Source of the DNA: Sulfurivermis fontis
GTDB taxonomy: Bacteria > Pseudomonadota > Gammaproteobacteria > Thiohalomonadales > Thiohalomonadaceae
Assembly: GCF_004001245.1 (NCBI RefSeq)
Contig: NZ_AP018724.1
Coordinates: 1,976,501 to 2,040,500, forward strand
Reading direction: 5' to 3'
Length of the DNA: 64,000 bases
Part shown: in pieces, positions 54,850 through 63,663 of the stretch
How the letters are laid out: the number at the start of each line of letters is the position of its first letter
How positions within the stretch are numbered: the stretch's first letter is position 1
Program-made: the position numbers and the translations under genes
The notes under the pieces: model-generated
Database searches by the model: none
Told to the model about the DNA's origin: nothing
Seen by the model: only the letters and a program-made list of their open reading frames with translations

Positions 54850-56724
54850 TTGGAAAATCTGACCCTCACCACGGAAATGATGTGGGTGATGGCGTTTCTT
54901 GCCTTTACCATTTATCTGTTCGTCTCGGAAATCGTGCGTGTCGACGTGGCCGCCGTGCTGGTGATGGTCCTGCTCGGCCTCACCACCGTCATACCCGACG
55001 CTATCGTGCCGTCGCTGGTGGACACCAAGCACCTGTTCGACGGCTTTGCCGCCAACGCGGTGATCTCCATCATCGCGGTGATGATCATCGGCGCCGGCCT
55101 GGACAAAACCGGTGTGATGACCAAGGTCGCCGCGTTCATCATGAAGATCGGCGGCTCCACCGAGCAGCGCATCATCCCGCTCATTTCCAGCACCGTGGGC
55201 TTCATTTCCAGCTTCATGCAGAACGTCGGCGCTGCCGCCCTGTTCCTGCCGGTGGTAAGCCGTATCTCCACGCGCACCGGCCTGCCCATGTCGCGCCTGC
55301 TGATGCCGATGGGCTTCTGCGCCATCCTCGGCGGCACCATGACGATGATCGGCTCCAGCCCGCTGATCCTGCTCAATGATCTGATCCTTACCTCCAACAG
55401 GTCGCTCACCGCACAAGGTTTGCCGGAGATGGAAACCTTCGAGCTGTTCGCGGTCACTCCCATCGGACTCGCCCTGGTCGCCACCGGCATCATCTACTTC
55501 GTGCTGGCCGGCCGCCTGGTACTGCCGTCCATCAAGAGTGAGGGCGGCGAAGGCATGAGCACCATGGAGTATTTCCGCAGCCAGTACGGTCTGGCCGGCG
55601 ATATCTTCGAACTGGCGGTCGCGGCGGGTAGCCCCCTGGCCGACAAGACCATCGAGGAGATGGAAGCCGCTCTGGGGCACGATGTCTCCATCATCGCCCT
55701 GCGCATCGGCGATGACGTGCGCGTCGCTCCCTCGCGCGATGTGGCCGTTCCCGCCGGTGCTGTCCTGGCCCTGATGGGTACCAATGAGGCGGTGCAGCGC
55801 CAGGCCGACACCTATCGCCTGGAGCGCACCGGCGGCCTGAGCAATTTCGCCGACATGCTGACCCCGTCCCGCGCCGGCATCTCCGAGATCGTCATCCCGC
55901 CCAATTCGCGTCTGGTAGGCAAGTCGCTGCAGGATATCCGCCTGCGCAAGAGCTATGGTCTCAACGTACTGGCGGTATACCGTGGCAGTGAAGTCATTCG
56001 CGAAAATCTGCGCCAACTGGTATTGCAGTCCGGTGACACCCTGGTACAGCACAGCCGCTGGGACGATCTGGCCGCTGCCGAGAAGAACCGCCGCGACTTC
56101 CTGGTCATCACCACCGATTACCCGCATGAAGAACTGCGCCCGCACAAGGTCCAGTTTGCCCTCGGCTTCTTCCTCATCGCCCTGGGGCTGATCCTGTTCA
56201 CCGACGTGCGCCTGTCCGTCGCGCTGCTGACCGGTGCGGTGGGCATGATCCTGAGCGGTGTGCTGACCATGGATGAGGCCTACGGCGCGGTAAGCTGGAA
56301 GAGCGTGTTCCTGCTCGCCAGCCTGATCCCGCTGGGGCAGGCCGTGGAATCCACCGGCACCGCCAACTGGATCGCGGTACAGACCCTACAGTTATTGGGC
56401 GGCGATGTTAACCACATCCTACTACAGGCGGTCATTGCCATCCTGGCCACCTTCTTCACCCTGGTGATGTCGAACGTGGGCGCTACCGTACTGTTGGTAC
56501 CGCTGGCGGTGAACATCGCCATTCAGGCCGGCGCCAACCCGGCGGTATTCGCCCTCACCGTGGCCATCGCCACCTCCAACTCCTTCTTCCTGCCCACCCA
56601 CCAGGTAAATGCCCTGCTGATGGGGCCCGGCGGCTATCGCGTCGCCGACTATATGCGCGCCGGCGGCATCATGACCGTGCTGTTCCTGATCGTGGCGCTG
56701 ACCATGCTGAACGTCGTGTTCTGA
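54850..56724 (+). CDS. SLC13-type permease with two RCK-C domains
   Basis: A 624-residue inner-membrane transporter of the divalent anion/Na+ symporter group (CitT/ArsB clan). The two membrane halves (1-215 and 430-624) flank two cytoplasmic TrkA-C-like domains (about 235-315 and 330-415; LVGKSLQDIRLRKSYGLNVL). Substrate motifs near MIGSSPLILLND and ATSNSFFLPTHQVN. TTG start with AAGGAG upstream. Its position right after soxXYZA suggests sulfate, sulfite or a related anion as substrate, but that is context only. Confidence 0.88.
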   Translation: MENLTLTTEMMWVMAFLAFTIYLFVSEIVRVDVAAVLVMVLLGLTTVIPDAIVPSLVDTKHLFDGFAANAVISIIAVMIIGAGLDKTGVMTKVAAFIMKIGGSTEQRIIPLISSTVGFISSFMQNVGAAALFLPVVSRISTRTGLPMSRLLMPMGFCAILGGTMTMIGSSPLILLNDLILTSNRSLTAQGLPEMETFELFAVTPIGLALVATGIIYFVLAGRLVLPSIKSEGGEGMSTMEYFRSQYGLAGDIFELAVAAGSPLADKTIEEMEAALGHDVSIIALRIGDDVRVAPSRDVAVPAGAVLALMGTNEAVQRQADTYRLERTGGLSNFADMLTPSRAGISEIVIPPNSRLVGKSLQDIRLRKSYGLNVLAVYRGSEVIRENLRQLVLQSGDTLVQHSRWDDLAAAEKNRRDFLVITTDYPHEELRPHKVQFALGFFLIALGLILFTDVRLSVALLTGAVGMILSGVLTMDEAYGAVSWKSVFLLASLIPLGQAVESTGTANWIAVQTLQLLGGDVNHILLQAVIAILATFFTLVMSNVGATVLLVPLAVNIAIQAGANPAVFALTVAIATSNSFFLPTHQVNALLMGPGGYRVADYMRAGGIMTVLFLIVALTMLNVVF

Positions 56725-56733
56725 TGAGTCACG

Positions 56734-56804
56734 GAAAACGGGACGCGACAACGCGTCCCGTGCCCGGAAAAGGACAAAAAAGCCCGCTTGCGCGGGCTTT
56801 TTTG
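56734..56804 (+). terminator. double hairpin with intrinsic terminator
   Basis: A GGGACGCG/CGCGTCCC hairpin (about 56739-56759) is followed by an A-tract, an AGCCCGC stem and T-tract (56776-56804), ending the permease transcript. Confidence 0.85.
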
Positions 56805-56812
56805 TGCTTGAT

Positions 56813-56888
56813 TGGTGGGTCGTCAGAGATTCGAACTCTGGACCAACGGATTAAAAGTCCGCTGCTCTACCGACTGAGCTAACGACCC
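56813..56888 (-). tRNA. tRNA-Lys (anticodon UUU)
   Basis: The minus strand gives a complete cloverleaf of 73 nt plus an encoded CCA. Acceptor GGGTCGT pairs with ACGACCC; D-arm GCTC/GAGC; anticodon loop CTTTTAA with TTT; T-arm loop TTCGAAT. No disruption seen. Confidence 0.97.
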
Positions 56889-57077
56889 GGGGTAACCTTC
56901 AAGAATCCGCGAGACGAGCATTGCATCTCCTGGCGGACCATCCGGGTTGAAGAAGGCGCATATGCTACCGCACTCAGCAGAAATGGCAAGCAGCAAGCTG
57001 AACGGCGTTGCCACACAGGGCTGGTCTGGAAACTCGGCGTTGGCTACGGTGCAGAGCTTAAGGCTGCAACCGGTATG

Positions 57078-57102
57078 GACGGGAGCCCATACGGGCTCTC
57101 GT
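57078..57102 (-). terminator. hairpin after yeeE gene
   Basis: On the minus strand GAGAGCCC and GGGCTCCC pair around a GTAT loop 8 bp after the stop, without a clear T-tract, so it may be a weak or factor-assisted terminator. The rest of the gap to the tRNA holds no recognised gene. Confidence 0.45.
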
Positions 57103-57109
57103 CACAGTC

Positions 57110-58384
57110 TTATACCGCCTCCAGCTTGCGCATGGAGGCCGGCAGCAGGCGCATGTCCACCAGGGCGGTGATCAGGGCCTTGCCGAAAGTGGCCTCTTCT
57201 TCGTACACCATCTTGTAGTACTGGATCTTCATGGTCAGCGCGCTGCCGAACACGATGGCGATGAAGGTGATGATGGAGCCCACTGCCAGAGTGGACACAC
57301 CGGTGATCGCCTGGCCCACGGTACACCCCATGGCCAGCACACCGCCGAAGCCCATCAGCACGGCACCGATGAAGTGGTTGAGGAAGTCCTTGAAGCCGGC
57401 GAACCACTCGATACGGAAACCCTTGCTCAGCAGCGACCACAGCAGCGAACCGAGGATCACGCCGAATACCGACATGATGCCGAAGGTCAGCAGGCTGCTG
57501 TCGAAGCCCTGGGCGGCATAACCGACGGTCTGCCCCATGGGATTGATGAAGGTGAAGGACTGCGGGCTGAGCGGTGCGGCCACCGGCTTCTCCTCGATGC
57601 CCTCGTGGAAATCGGTGTACATGTCCCAGTAATCCGGGGTCACGGCATGGCGCAGGGCCACCGCCTCGTCCTCGATGTTGATGTAGAGATTGGAGGTGAT
57701 ATACCAGGCACCGACCACGCACAGGCCGACCACCACACCACCGAGGATGTTGTCGAAACTGGAACGGAACTCGGCCGATTTGAGGACGAATACCAGCAGG
57801 GCCAGCGCAATCACGCCGCCGATGACCAGGCGGGCCATCTCCGCGTTGTCACGGCTCACCAGGCTGCCCAGGTCCTGATAGGGACCGACATTTACCGCCA
57901 GCGGACGAATCCAGTCGATGAACAGAATGGACATCAGGGTCTGGTCGCTGCCCGGGAAGGGATTGACCATGAAGTAGGCGATGACGCCGATGATGAGCAG
58001 CACCATGATGGACTTGATGTTGCCGCCGCCGATGCGGATCAGGCACTTGTTGCCGCAGCCGCTGGCCAGGGTCATGCCGATACCGAAGATGAAGCCGCCG
58101 AGCAGGTTTTCCGCCCACACCAGTTGGCCCATGCGATAGGGCGGGAACGCGTCGTTGGCCGCCACCATGCCGGCCGCCTCCAGCACAATCACGCCGACCA
58201 GCGCCACCACGATGGCCAGCAGCCAGGCGCGCATGCGGCCCCAGTCCCCCATGTTGACGGCGTCGGATACCGCGCCCATGGTGCAGAAATTGGTCTTGTT
58301 CACCACCGCACCCATCACCAGGGCAATGGCGAAAGTGGACCACAGCAGCATGGATTGTGCTTCGGTAAAGCTGTCGAAAATCAT
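57110..58384 (-). CDS. YeeE/YedE family sulfur-compound transporter
   Basis: A 424-residue inner-membrane protein, double-length, with conserved Cys sites characteristic of thiosulfate-transporting YeeE proteins: TNFCTMGA (about 33), ASGCGNKCLIRIGGGN (about 107) and AMGCTVGQAI (about 353). About ten membrane segments with a central soluble insert (230-285). GAGGAG precedes ATG 58384. In a thiosulfate oxidiser it may import thiosulfate or other sulfane sulfur; directionality is inference. Confidence 0.9.
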   Translation of the reverse strand: MIFDSFTEAQSMLLWSTFAIALVMGAVVNKTNFCTMGAVSDAVNMGDWGRMRAWLLAIVVALVGVIVLEAAGMVAANDAFPPYRMGQLVWAENLLGGFIFGIGMTLASGCGNKCLIRIGGGNIKSIMVLLIIGVIAYFMVNPFPGSDQTLMSILFIDWIRPLAVNVGPYQDLGSLVSRDNAEMARLVIGGVIALALLVFVLKSAEFRSSFDNILGGVVVGLCVVGAWYITSNLYINIEDEAVALRHAVTPDYWDMYTDFHEGIEEKPVAAPLSPQSFTFINPMGQTVGYAAQGFDSSLLTFGIMSVFGVILGSLLWSLLSKGFRIEWFAGFKDFLNHFIGAVLMGFGGVLAMGCTVGQAITGVSTLAVGSIITFIAIVFGSALTMKIQYYKMVYEEEATFGKALITALVDMRLLPASMRKLEAV

Positions 58385-58454
58385 GATGACTCCTCTGTTG
58401 TCGTCTATTGAAACCAAAAAACGTAACTGCTCGCCCTGTTGAGCCTGAAAATCT

Positions 58455-58572
58455 CAGTCGGTCCGCAAATGAACGCGAATGTACGCAAATAAGGCGCAGG
58501 ATCGAGACATGAGGCGACTCCCCTTTTAGCTCGATGAGTATTTGCGCCCATTTGCGTTCATTCGCGGACTTC
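58455..58572. repeat. GAATGAACGC-type inverted repeat, copy 2
   Basis: Outer arms GTCCGCAAATGAACGCGAAT (about 58456) and ATTTGCGTTCATTCGCGGAC (about 58551) with a 75-bp interior. The right arm matches the copy at 44195-44325 over about 18 bp. It lies upstream of yeeE. Confidence 0.7.
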
Positions 58573-58656
58573 ATAGCCGTTAGGTTGGCCTAAAGTCCGG
58601 CCGGGGCGAGTAGTTACCTTAAAACCGAAACTTGGGCTCGGCGCCCTCGGGGCGCC

Positions 58657-61074
58657 CTATTTAGCCCCCGCCCCCTCGACATACGGCACCTGCAGCCGCA
58701 CCGTCTCAGGCGCCAGGCAGATGCGATCGCTGCAGGCCTGGAGGCGCAGTTCCAGCGGAGCGATGCCGCCCTCTTCCGTCTCGCCGCGCTCCAGCGGGAC
58801 GTCGAGGCGCAGGCGGCCCTCGTAGACCGCCAGCGGCTCTTTTTGGAAACCGAGGCGGGTCACCTTGGGTTGCGGCCACGCGATGGGGCCAAGTCGCCAG
58901 GCCGATGCCGCGCCGGCCAGCGTCAGGCGGGTGCCGATCAGGTACTCCTGCAAGGGCTGGTGGGCGTTGATGTGCCAGCCGGGGGCGATCTCCAGTTCCA
59001 GGCGCAGCCGCTGGCCGTGGAGGCGGCTGCGCACGCGCACGGTGCCGCGGGCGGCATAGTGCACGGCACCGGCGTCGCCGTGGCGCAGGCGGTTCATGCC
59101 GATCAGCAACGAGGTGTACACCTCGGGCTGGCGCGCCGCCGCGCCGGAGAAGGCGGCGAGGATGGCGTCGGCGCGCTCCCGGTAGGTCTCCTCGCCGGTG
59201 CGCTGCCAGAGCGCCGCCAGCACGTGCAGGGCCACGGCATTACCGGCGGGCATGGCTCCGTCGGCCCCCTCGCGCGGCCGGGCCATCAGCGGCGCGGCGG
59301 TCTCCTCCCCGCCCATGTACAGGCTGCCGTCGGCGTGGGCAAAGCGTTCGAGCATGGCATCGGCCAGTTCCCTAGCCTGCGCCAGCCAGGCCGGGTCGCC
59401 GTCCAGGTCGTACAGCGCAATCACCCCCTCCGCCAACAGGGCGTAATCCTCCAGCAGCGCCGGCACCGCGCGGCGGCCGTCGACGCGGGAACGCCACAGC
59501 GCATCGCCGTTGCGGTTGTGCCGCCACAGCGAGCGCGCCGCCCGCGCGGCGGCGGCGGCGTAGCGCGGCTCATCCAGCGCCGTGGCGGCCTCGGCCAGGG
59601 CGGTGATCATCTGGCCGTTCCAGGCAGTGATCACCTTTTCGTCGCGGTGGGGATGGACACGCCGCTCTCGCGCCCGGTAGAGGAGGTCGTTGATGCGATC
59701 CAGGCGCTGCCACAGCGCCTGCTCGGTGAGGCCGAAGCGGGTGGCGAGGCGCTCAGGCGCCTCCGCCAGGTGCAGGATGGTGCGCCCCTGAAAATTGCCG
59801 CGGGCGGTAACGCCGTAGACGGTGGCGGCGAACCGCGCGTCGTCGGGCGGCAGCACGGCGCGGAGCTCATCCTCCGTCCAGAGGAAAAACCGCCCCTCCT
59901 CCCCCTCGCTCTCGGCGTCGGTGGCGGCGTAGAAGTCGCCCTCCGGGCCGGTCATGTCGCGCAGCACGTAGTCCAGGCTGCGGCGCGCCACGCGCGCGAA
60001 ACCCGGCTCGCCGGTGAGGCGCCAGGCCATCACGTAGAGACGGGCCAGCTGCGCCTGGTTGTAGAGCATCTTCTCGAAATGGGGCACCAGCCAGTCGTTG
60101 TCGACGGCATAGCGGTGGAAGCCGCCGCCCACCTGATCATGGATGCCGCCGCGCGCCATGGCATCGAGGCTGAGCGCGGCCGCCTCACGCGCCCGTGCAT
60201 CGTCCTGGCGCAGGGCGTGATCCAGGAGCAGGAACAGCCACGGCTCGCGCGGAAATTTGGGGGCGCTGCCGAAGCCGCCCTGCAGGTCGTCGTGGGCACC
60301 GAGCAGCCGCCCGACTGCCGCCGCCACGGTGCCGTCGTTCAGTTCGGCGCTGCGGCCCTCCATCGCCAGCCGCCGCTCCACGGCGCCGGCGACCCGCGCG
60401 GCCACGGTACGCACCGCCTCGGGTGACTCGCGCCAGTGCGCCAGCGCCTGTACCAGCCAGGCGCTGAAATCCGCCGGCCGGAAATAGGTGCCGCCGGCGA
60501 AGGTCCTGCCGTCCGGGGTGAGCAGGCTCGACATGGGCCAGCCGCCATGGCCGGTAATCAGCCGCACGGCGGTCATGTAGACGTGGTCGATGTCGGGGCG
60601 CTGCTCGCGGTCCAGCTTGATCGCCACGAAGTTTTCGTTGAGCAGGCGGGCGATGGCCTCGTCCTCGAAGCTCTCCCGCGCCATTACGTGGCACCAGTGG
60701 CAGGTGGAATAGCCGATGGAGAGAAAGATCGGTTTGTTCTCGCGCCGCGCCTTGGCGAATGCCTCCTCGCCCCAGGGGTACCAGTCGACCGGATTGTGGG
60801 CATGCTGCAGCAGGTAGGGCGAGTCCTCCAGGATGAGGCGGTTGGTGTAGCGCGGGCGGCCGTCGGGCGACAGGTGCCGGGTATGGGGGCGGTAATTGTT
60901 CCCGCGGGCGGCCAGTACCGCGTCCAGTTGCTCCTGCAATGCTGCCGGGCGCGTCGCGCCCACCGCTCCCGGCCCCACCGCGGCGACAGCGCCAATTGCG
61001 CACAGCAATCCCAGTGCAGCCCCGGCGACTACGAGGCGGAGGCCGGTATTCACCCAGCCGCTGTGCGTCAGCAC
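58657..61074 (-). CDS. exported thioredoxin-like DUF255 protein with C-terminal DsbD-alpha-like domain
   Basis: An 805-residue protein. A hydrophobic N-terminal segment (8-35) targets it to the envelope. The DUF255/SPATA20-like thioredoxin fold (about 75-240) has [18 protein letters not shown] and the CHWCHVM motif (about 124), followed by an alpha-toroid region (250-650) with [13 protein letters not shown] and [11 protein letters not shown]-like blocks. The end (about 665-805) resembles the N-terminal DsbD-alpha domain, with a Cys pair ACSDRIC (about 781). GTG 61074 has GGAGG ten bases upstream and overlaps the rhodanese stop. Last gene of the dsbA-dsbC-rhodanese operon. Confidence 0.85.
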   Translation of the reverse strand: MLTHSGWVNTGLRLVVAGAALGLLCAIGAVAAVGPGAVGATRPAALQEQLDAVLAARGNNYRPHTRHLSPDGRPRYTNRLILEDSPYLLQHAHNPVDWYPWGEEAFAKARRENKPIFLSIGYSTCHWCHVMARESFEDEAIARLLNENFVAIKLDREQRPDIDHVYMTAVRLITGHGGWPMSSLLTPDGRTFAGGTYFRPADFSAWLVQALAHWRESPEAVRTVAARVAGAVERRLAMEGRSAELNDGTVAAAVGRLLGAHDDLQGGFGSAPKFPREPWLFLLLDHALRQDDARAREAAALSLDAMARGGIHDQVGGGFHRYAVDNDWLVPHFEKMLYNQAQLARLYVMAWRLTGEPGFARVARRSLDYVLRDMTGPEGDFYAATDAESEGEEGRFFLWTEDELRAVLPPDDARFAATVYGVTARGNFQGRTILHLAEAPERLATRFGLTEQALWQRLDRINDLLYRARERRVHPHRDEKVITAWNGQMITALAEAATALDEPRYAAAAARAARSLWRHNRNGDALWRSRVDGRRAVPALLEDYALLAEGVIALYDLDGDPAWLAQARELADAMLERFAHADGSLYMGGEETAAPLMARPREGADGAMPAGNAVALHVLAALWQRTGEETYRERADAILAAFSGAAARQPEVYTSLLIGMNRLRHGDAGAVHYAARGTVRVRSRLHGQRLRLELEIAPGWHINAHQPLQEYLIGTRLTLAGAASAWRLGPIAWPQPKVTRLGFQKEPLAVYEGRLRLDVPLERGETEEGGIAPLELRLQACSDRICLAPETVRLQVPYVEGAGAK

Positions 61075-61490
61075 TGGCCGCACGCCTCCACCGGCAGGCC
61101 GCGCCTGAGCCAGCCCGGCCCCGCCGCGCTGCCCGCCATTCCCTCCCTGACGTTGTAGACATGGGTGAAGCCGATACCCTGTAGATATCGCTGCGCCTGG
61201 GTGGTGCGATTGCCGGTGCGGCAGATGAGGGCGATGGGCGCGTCCCTGTCGCCCCCCACCTGTTGCAGGATGTAGTCGGTCAGCGACTGCGGTCCCCGGT
61301 AGAAGTCGACCCGGCCGGCGCCGGGGGCGACACCGGTCTGGCGCCACTCCTCCGGCGTGCGGATGTCGATCAGCCGCACCTCCCCCGCCCGCGCCTTGGC
61401 GTAGGCCTCCGGGGCGGACAGGTCGGGCACCGCCCGGACAGGGGTGGAAAACACGAGAGCCAGTGTCAGAAGGAAAAGTGCACGAATCAT
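61068..61490 (-). CDS. periplasmic rhodanese-domain protein
   Basis: A 140-residue protein with a signal peptide (ending PVRA) and a rhodanese domain: [15 protein letters not shown] and active loop [11 protein letters not shown] (Cys about 91), plus a C-terminal EACGQC with two extra cysteines. Possibly receives or donates sulfur, or exchanges disulfides with its Dsb neighbours. Overlaps the DUF255 gene by 7 bp and follows dsbC by 15 bp. Confidence 0.9.
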   Translation of the reverse strand: MIRALFLLTLALVFSTPVRAVPDLSAPEAYAKARAGEVRLIDIRTPEEWRQTGVAPGAGRVDFYRGPQSLTDYILQQVGGDRDAPIALICRTGNRTTQAQRYLQGIGFTHVYNVREGMAGSAAGPGWLRRGLPVEACGQC

Positions 61491-61505
61491 CAATATTGCT
61501 CCGGG

Positions 61506-62216
61506 TCAGCGTTGCGCGGTCTGGGCCAGGGCCTGTTCCAGCTGGGCGGCAGGGACATAGCCGCCGATGCGGGTGCCGTCGGACAGGAAAATGGTGGGCG
61601 TCCCGGTGATGCCGTAGCGGCGCCCCAAGGCCTGCAGTTCCTCCATCGGGGCGTCGCAGCGTGCCGCCGCCGGGGCCTTGCCGTCGAGGATCCACACCCG
61701 CCAGGCGCGGCTGCGGTCCTCGGCGCACCAGATGGCGCGTGCCTTGTCCACGGAGTCCTGCGAGAGGATCGGCAGCAGGAACGTATAGACCGTGATGTCG
61801 TCCATGGCCTCCAGTTCCTGCGCCAGCTTGCGGCAATAGGGACAGTTGGGATCCTCGAAGGTCGCGATCACCCGGCGTCCTTTGCCCTTGACCTGTTTCG
61901 CTGCCAGCGCCAAGGGCAGTGCGGCGAAGTCGATGCGCGACAGCTCGGACTTGCGCTCCTGGGTCAGGTTGCGCTGCGCCCTGAGATCGAGGATGTTGCC
62001 GGCAAAGACGTAGCGACCCGCTGGATCCATGTAGAACACCTCGCCCCCCGCCTGCACCTCGTACAGGCCGAGCACGCCCGCCTCGCGTATGGCGGTGACG
62101 GTCCCTTGATCGCCCATCCAGGACCGCAGCGCCGCGCGTATTTCGGCTTCGCCCGCCTGGACGGCGCTCGCAGCGACGAGGAGCAGGGCGGCGAGTGGCG
62201 CGCGCCGGCCGATCAT
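61506..62216 (-). CDS. dsbC: DsbC/DsbG-type disulfide isomerase
   Basis: A 236-residue periplasmic thioredoxin-like isomerase. Signal peptide (ASAVQAG), N-terminal dimerisation domain (25-95), catalytic domain with [12 protein letters not shown] (CPYC about 126) and cis-Pro region [16 protein letters not shown]. Its ATG overlaps the dsbA stop as ATGA. Confidence 0.93.
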   Translation of the reverse strand: MIGRRAPLAALLLVAASAVQAGEAEIRAALRSWMGDQGTVTAIREAGVLGLYEVQAGGEVFYMDPAGRYVFAGNILDLRAQRNLTQERKSELSRIDFAALPLALAAKQVKGKGRRVIATFEDPNCPYCRKLAQELEAMDDITVYTFLLPILSQDSVDKARAIWCAEDRSRAWRVWILDGKAPAAARCDAPMEELQALGRRYGITGTPTIFLSDGTRIGGYVPAAQLEQALAQTAQR

Positions 62217-62842
62217 CGCCGCGCCTCCGCCACCAGGGCGTCCAGCACCGTCATCATCCGCTCGCGTCCGGCGGTCAGGGTCGGGCTGGTGAGGAAGGTG
62301 CCGTTCACCACCACCGCGGGCACGCCGTCCAGTTGCAGCTGCTGGGTCAGCGCGCGCGCCTGACGCACCTTCGCGTCCACAGCAAAGGAATGGAACGCCG
62401 CTTGGAAACGCGCCGGCTCGACGCCGTGTTCGGCGAAGAAGGCGGTCAGTGCCTTTTCATCGTTGAGGCGCCGCCGTTCCCGGTGGATCGCGTCGAACAG
62501 GGCCGCGTGCATGCGCTCCGCCACCCCCAGGCCCTCGGCGGTGTAGTAAGCGCGGGCATGGATCGCCCAGCCCTCCCCCAATATGGCCGGCACGCGCCGC
62601 CAGGCAACGGCATCCCCCTGCCGGGCGCGCCAGTGCTCCAGCAGCGGCTGCAGATTGTAGCAGTGGGGACAGCCGTACCAGAATATCTCCATGACCTCGA
62701 TTTTTTGTTTATTCCCCACGTTCAGCGTCTGCCCCAGCCTGCGGTACTCGATTCCCTCGTCGATACCGTCGACCGCCGCTGCGCCCCCCGGCAACGTCAA
62801 AACCAGTAACAATACTGCCCACCACGGTTTGTCCTTTTTCAT
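62213..62842 (-). CDS. dsbA: DsbA-type thiol:disulfide oxidoreductase
   Basis: A 209-residue periplasmic oxidase of protein thiols. Signal peptide (LTLPGGAAA), then [13 protein letters not shown] (CPHC about 58) and the cis-Pro loop [14 protein letters not shown] 62842 chosen (GGGGCGGA upstream); a long extension was rejected. First gene of the operon, divergent from the DUF302 gene. Confidence 0.95.
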   Translation of the reverse strand: MKKDKPWWAVLLLVLTLPGGAAAVDGIDEGIEYRRLGQTLNVGNKQKIEVMEIFWYGCPHCYNLQPLLEHWRARQGDAVAWRRVPAILGEGWAIHARAYYTAEGLGVAERMHAALFDAIHRERRRLNDEKALTAFFAEHGVEPARFQAAFHSFAVDAKVRQARALTQQLQLDGVPAVVVNGTFLTSPTLTAGRERMMTVLDALVAEARR

Positions 62843-62946
62843 TCCGCCCCGCCTCGTGTAAGGTTCAGATATTCTCGACGACCAACTGTTGGTCGCGCAT
62901 CGGCGCATAGCCTTACACAACGACCATCGATAGATGAGGACGTTCC

Positions 62947-63414
62947 ATGAATACGCTGCATTACCTGTTATTGCTGTCCGCACTGCTGTTGCCACTCCCC
63001 GGCGCCGCGCAGGACGACTCATCCGTCGTGGTCCTACCGGCCCAGGGCGACTACGAGTTCGTGGTGGACAGCGTCAAGGAGGCGATCATCAACCGCGGCA
63101 TGACGGTAAGCGGCACGCTGCACGTCAGCGAGATGCTGGCGCGCACTGCACCGGACCTCGGCTACGACGGTACGCCCTACGCCCGGGCGGAGTCGATCGA
63201 GTTTTGCAGCGCGGTGTTGTCGCAGCGCATGGTGCGCGCCGACATCCGCAACCTGGTGATCTGCCCCTTCACCGTCGCCGTCTACACTCCCCGCGAGGCG
63301 CCGCAGCAGGTTTACGTCGCCTTCCGCCGCCACCGCCTCGCCGGCAACGACCCGGCGCTGGAACAAGCGGTGTTCGATCTGCTGTATGCCGTCGCCGGCG
63401 AGGCGGCGCAGTAA
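62947..63414 (+). CDS. exported DUF302 protein
   Basis: A 155-residue protein with signal peptide (LLPLPGAAQ) and a DUF302-like alpha/beta fold: DYEFVVDSVKEAIINRGMTV (across residues 37-56), FCSAVLSQRMV with a conserved-looking Cys, and VICPFTVAVY. Family function is unknown; it often occurs in sulfur and metal contexts. Divergent from dsbA with a 104-bp promoter gap. Confidence 0.82.
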   Translation: MNTLHYLLLLSALLLPLPGAAQDDSSVVVLPAQGDYEFVVDSVKEAIINRGMTVSGTLHVSEMLARTAPDLGYDGTPYARAESIEFCSAVLSQRMVRADIRNLVICPFTVAVYTPREAPQQVYVAFRRHRLAGNDPALEQAVFDLLYAVAGEAAQ

Positions 63415-63444
63415 CGGATCCGGGCCGAGGACGCACGAAGCCGT

Positions 63445-63663
63445 TCAACCCGATCCGGCGACCGCGCGCAATGCCCCGGTATCGCACAACTCCAGCTGCC
63501 GGCCGTGCAGGCGCACCAGCCCCTGCGCCTGCAATCACCCCATGACGCGGCTCACCGTCTCCGGCACCAGACCGAGGTAGTTGGCGACGTCGTGCCGCGA
63601 CCGCGGCAGGCGGAACAACCGATCCGGCAGGCCGTGCGTGGCGAAACGGCGCGACCGGTACGC
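63445..63663 (-). pseudogene. remnant of a Crp/Fnr-family regulator (C-terminal HTH)
   Basis: The minus-strand frame directly after moaA reads RRFATHGLPDRLFRLPRSRH, then DVANYLGLVPETVSRVMG, an in-frame TGA at 63535-63537, and LQAQGLVRLHGRQLEL to a final stop at 63445. This is the helix-turn-helix part of an FNR/Dnr-like regulator. The N-terminal effector domain (about 170 residues) is absent and the HTH is interrupted; a CGA to TGA change would explain the stop. Too short and broken to be functional. Confidence 0.8.

Noticed and set aside
56823-57014. 63-residue minus-strand open frame ending SVEQRTFNPLVQSSNL
   Set aside because: Its end is the translation of the tRNA-Lys gene, a known annotation artefact.
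61077-61836. N-terminal extension of the DUF255 gene
   Set aside because: It overlaps the rhodanese and dsbC genes in another frame; the signal segment and GGAGG support the start at 61074.
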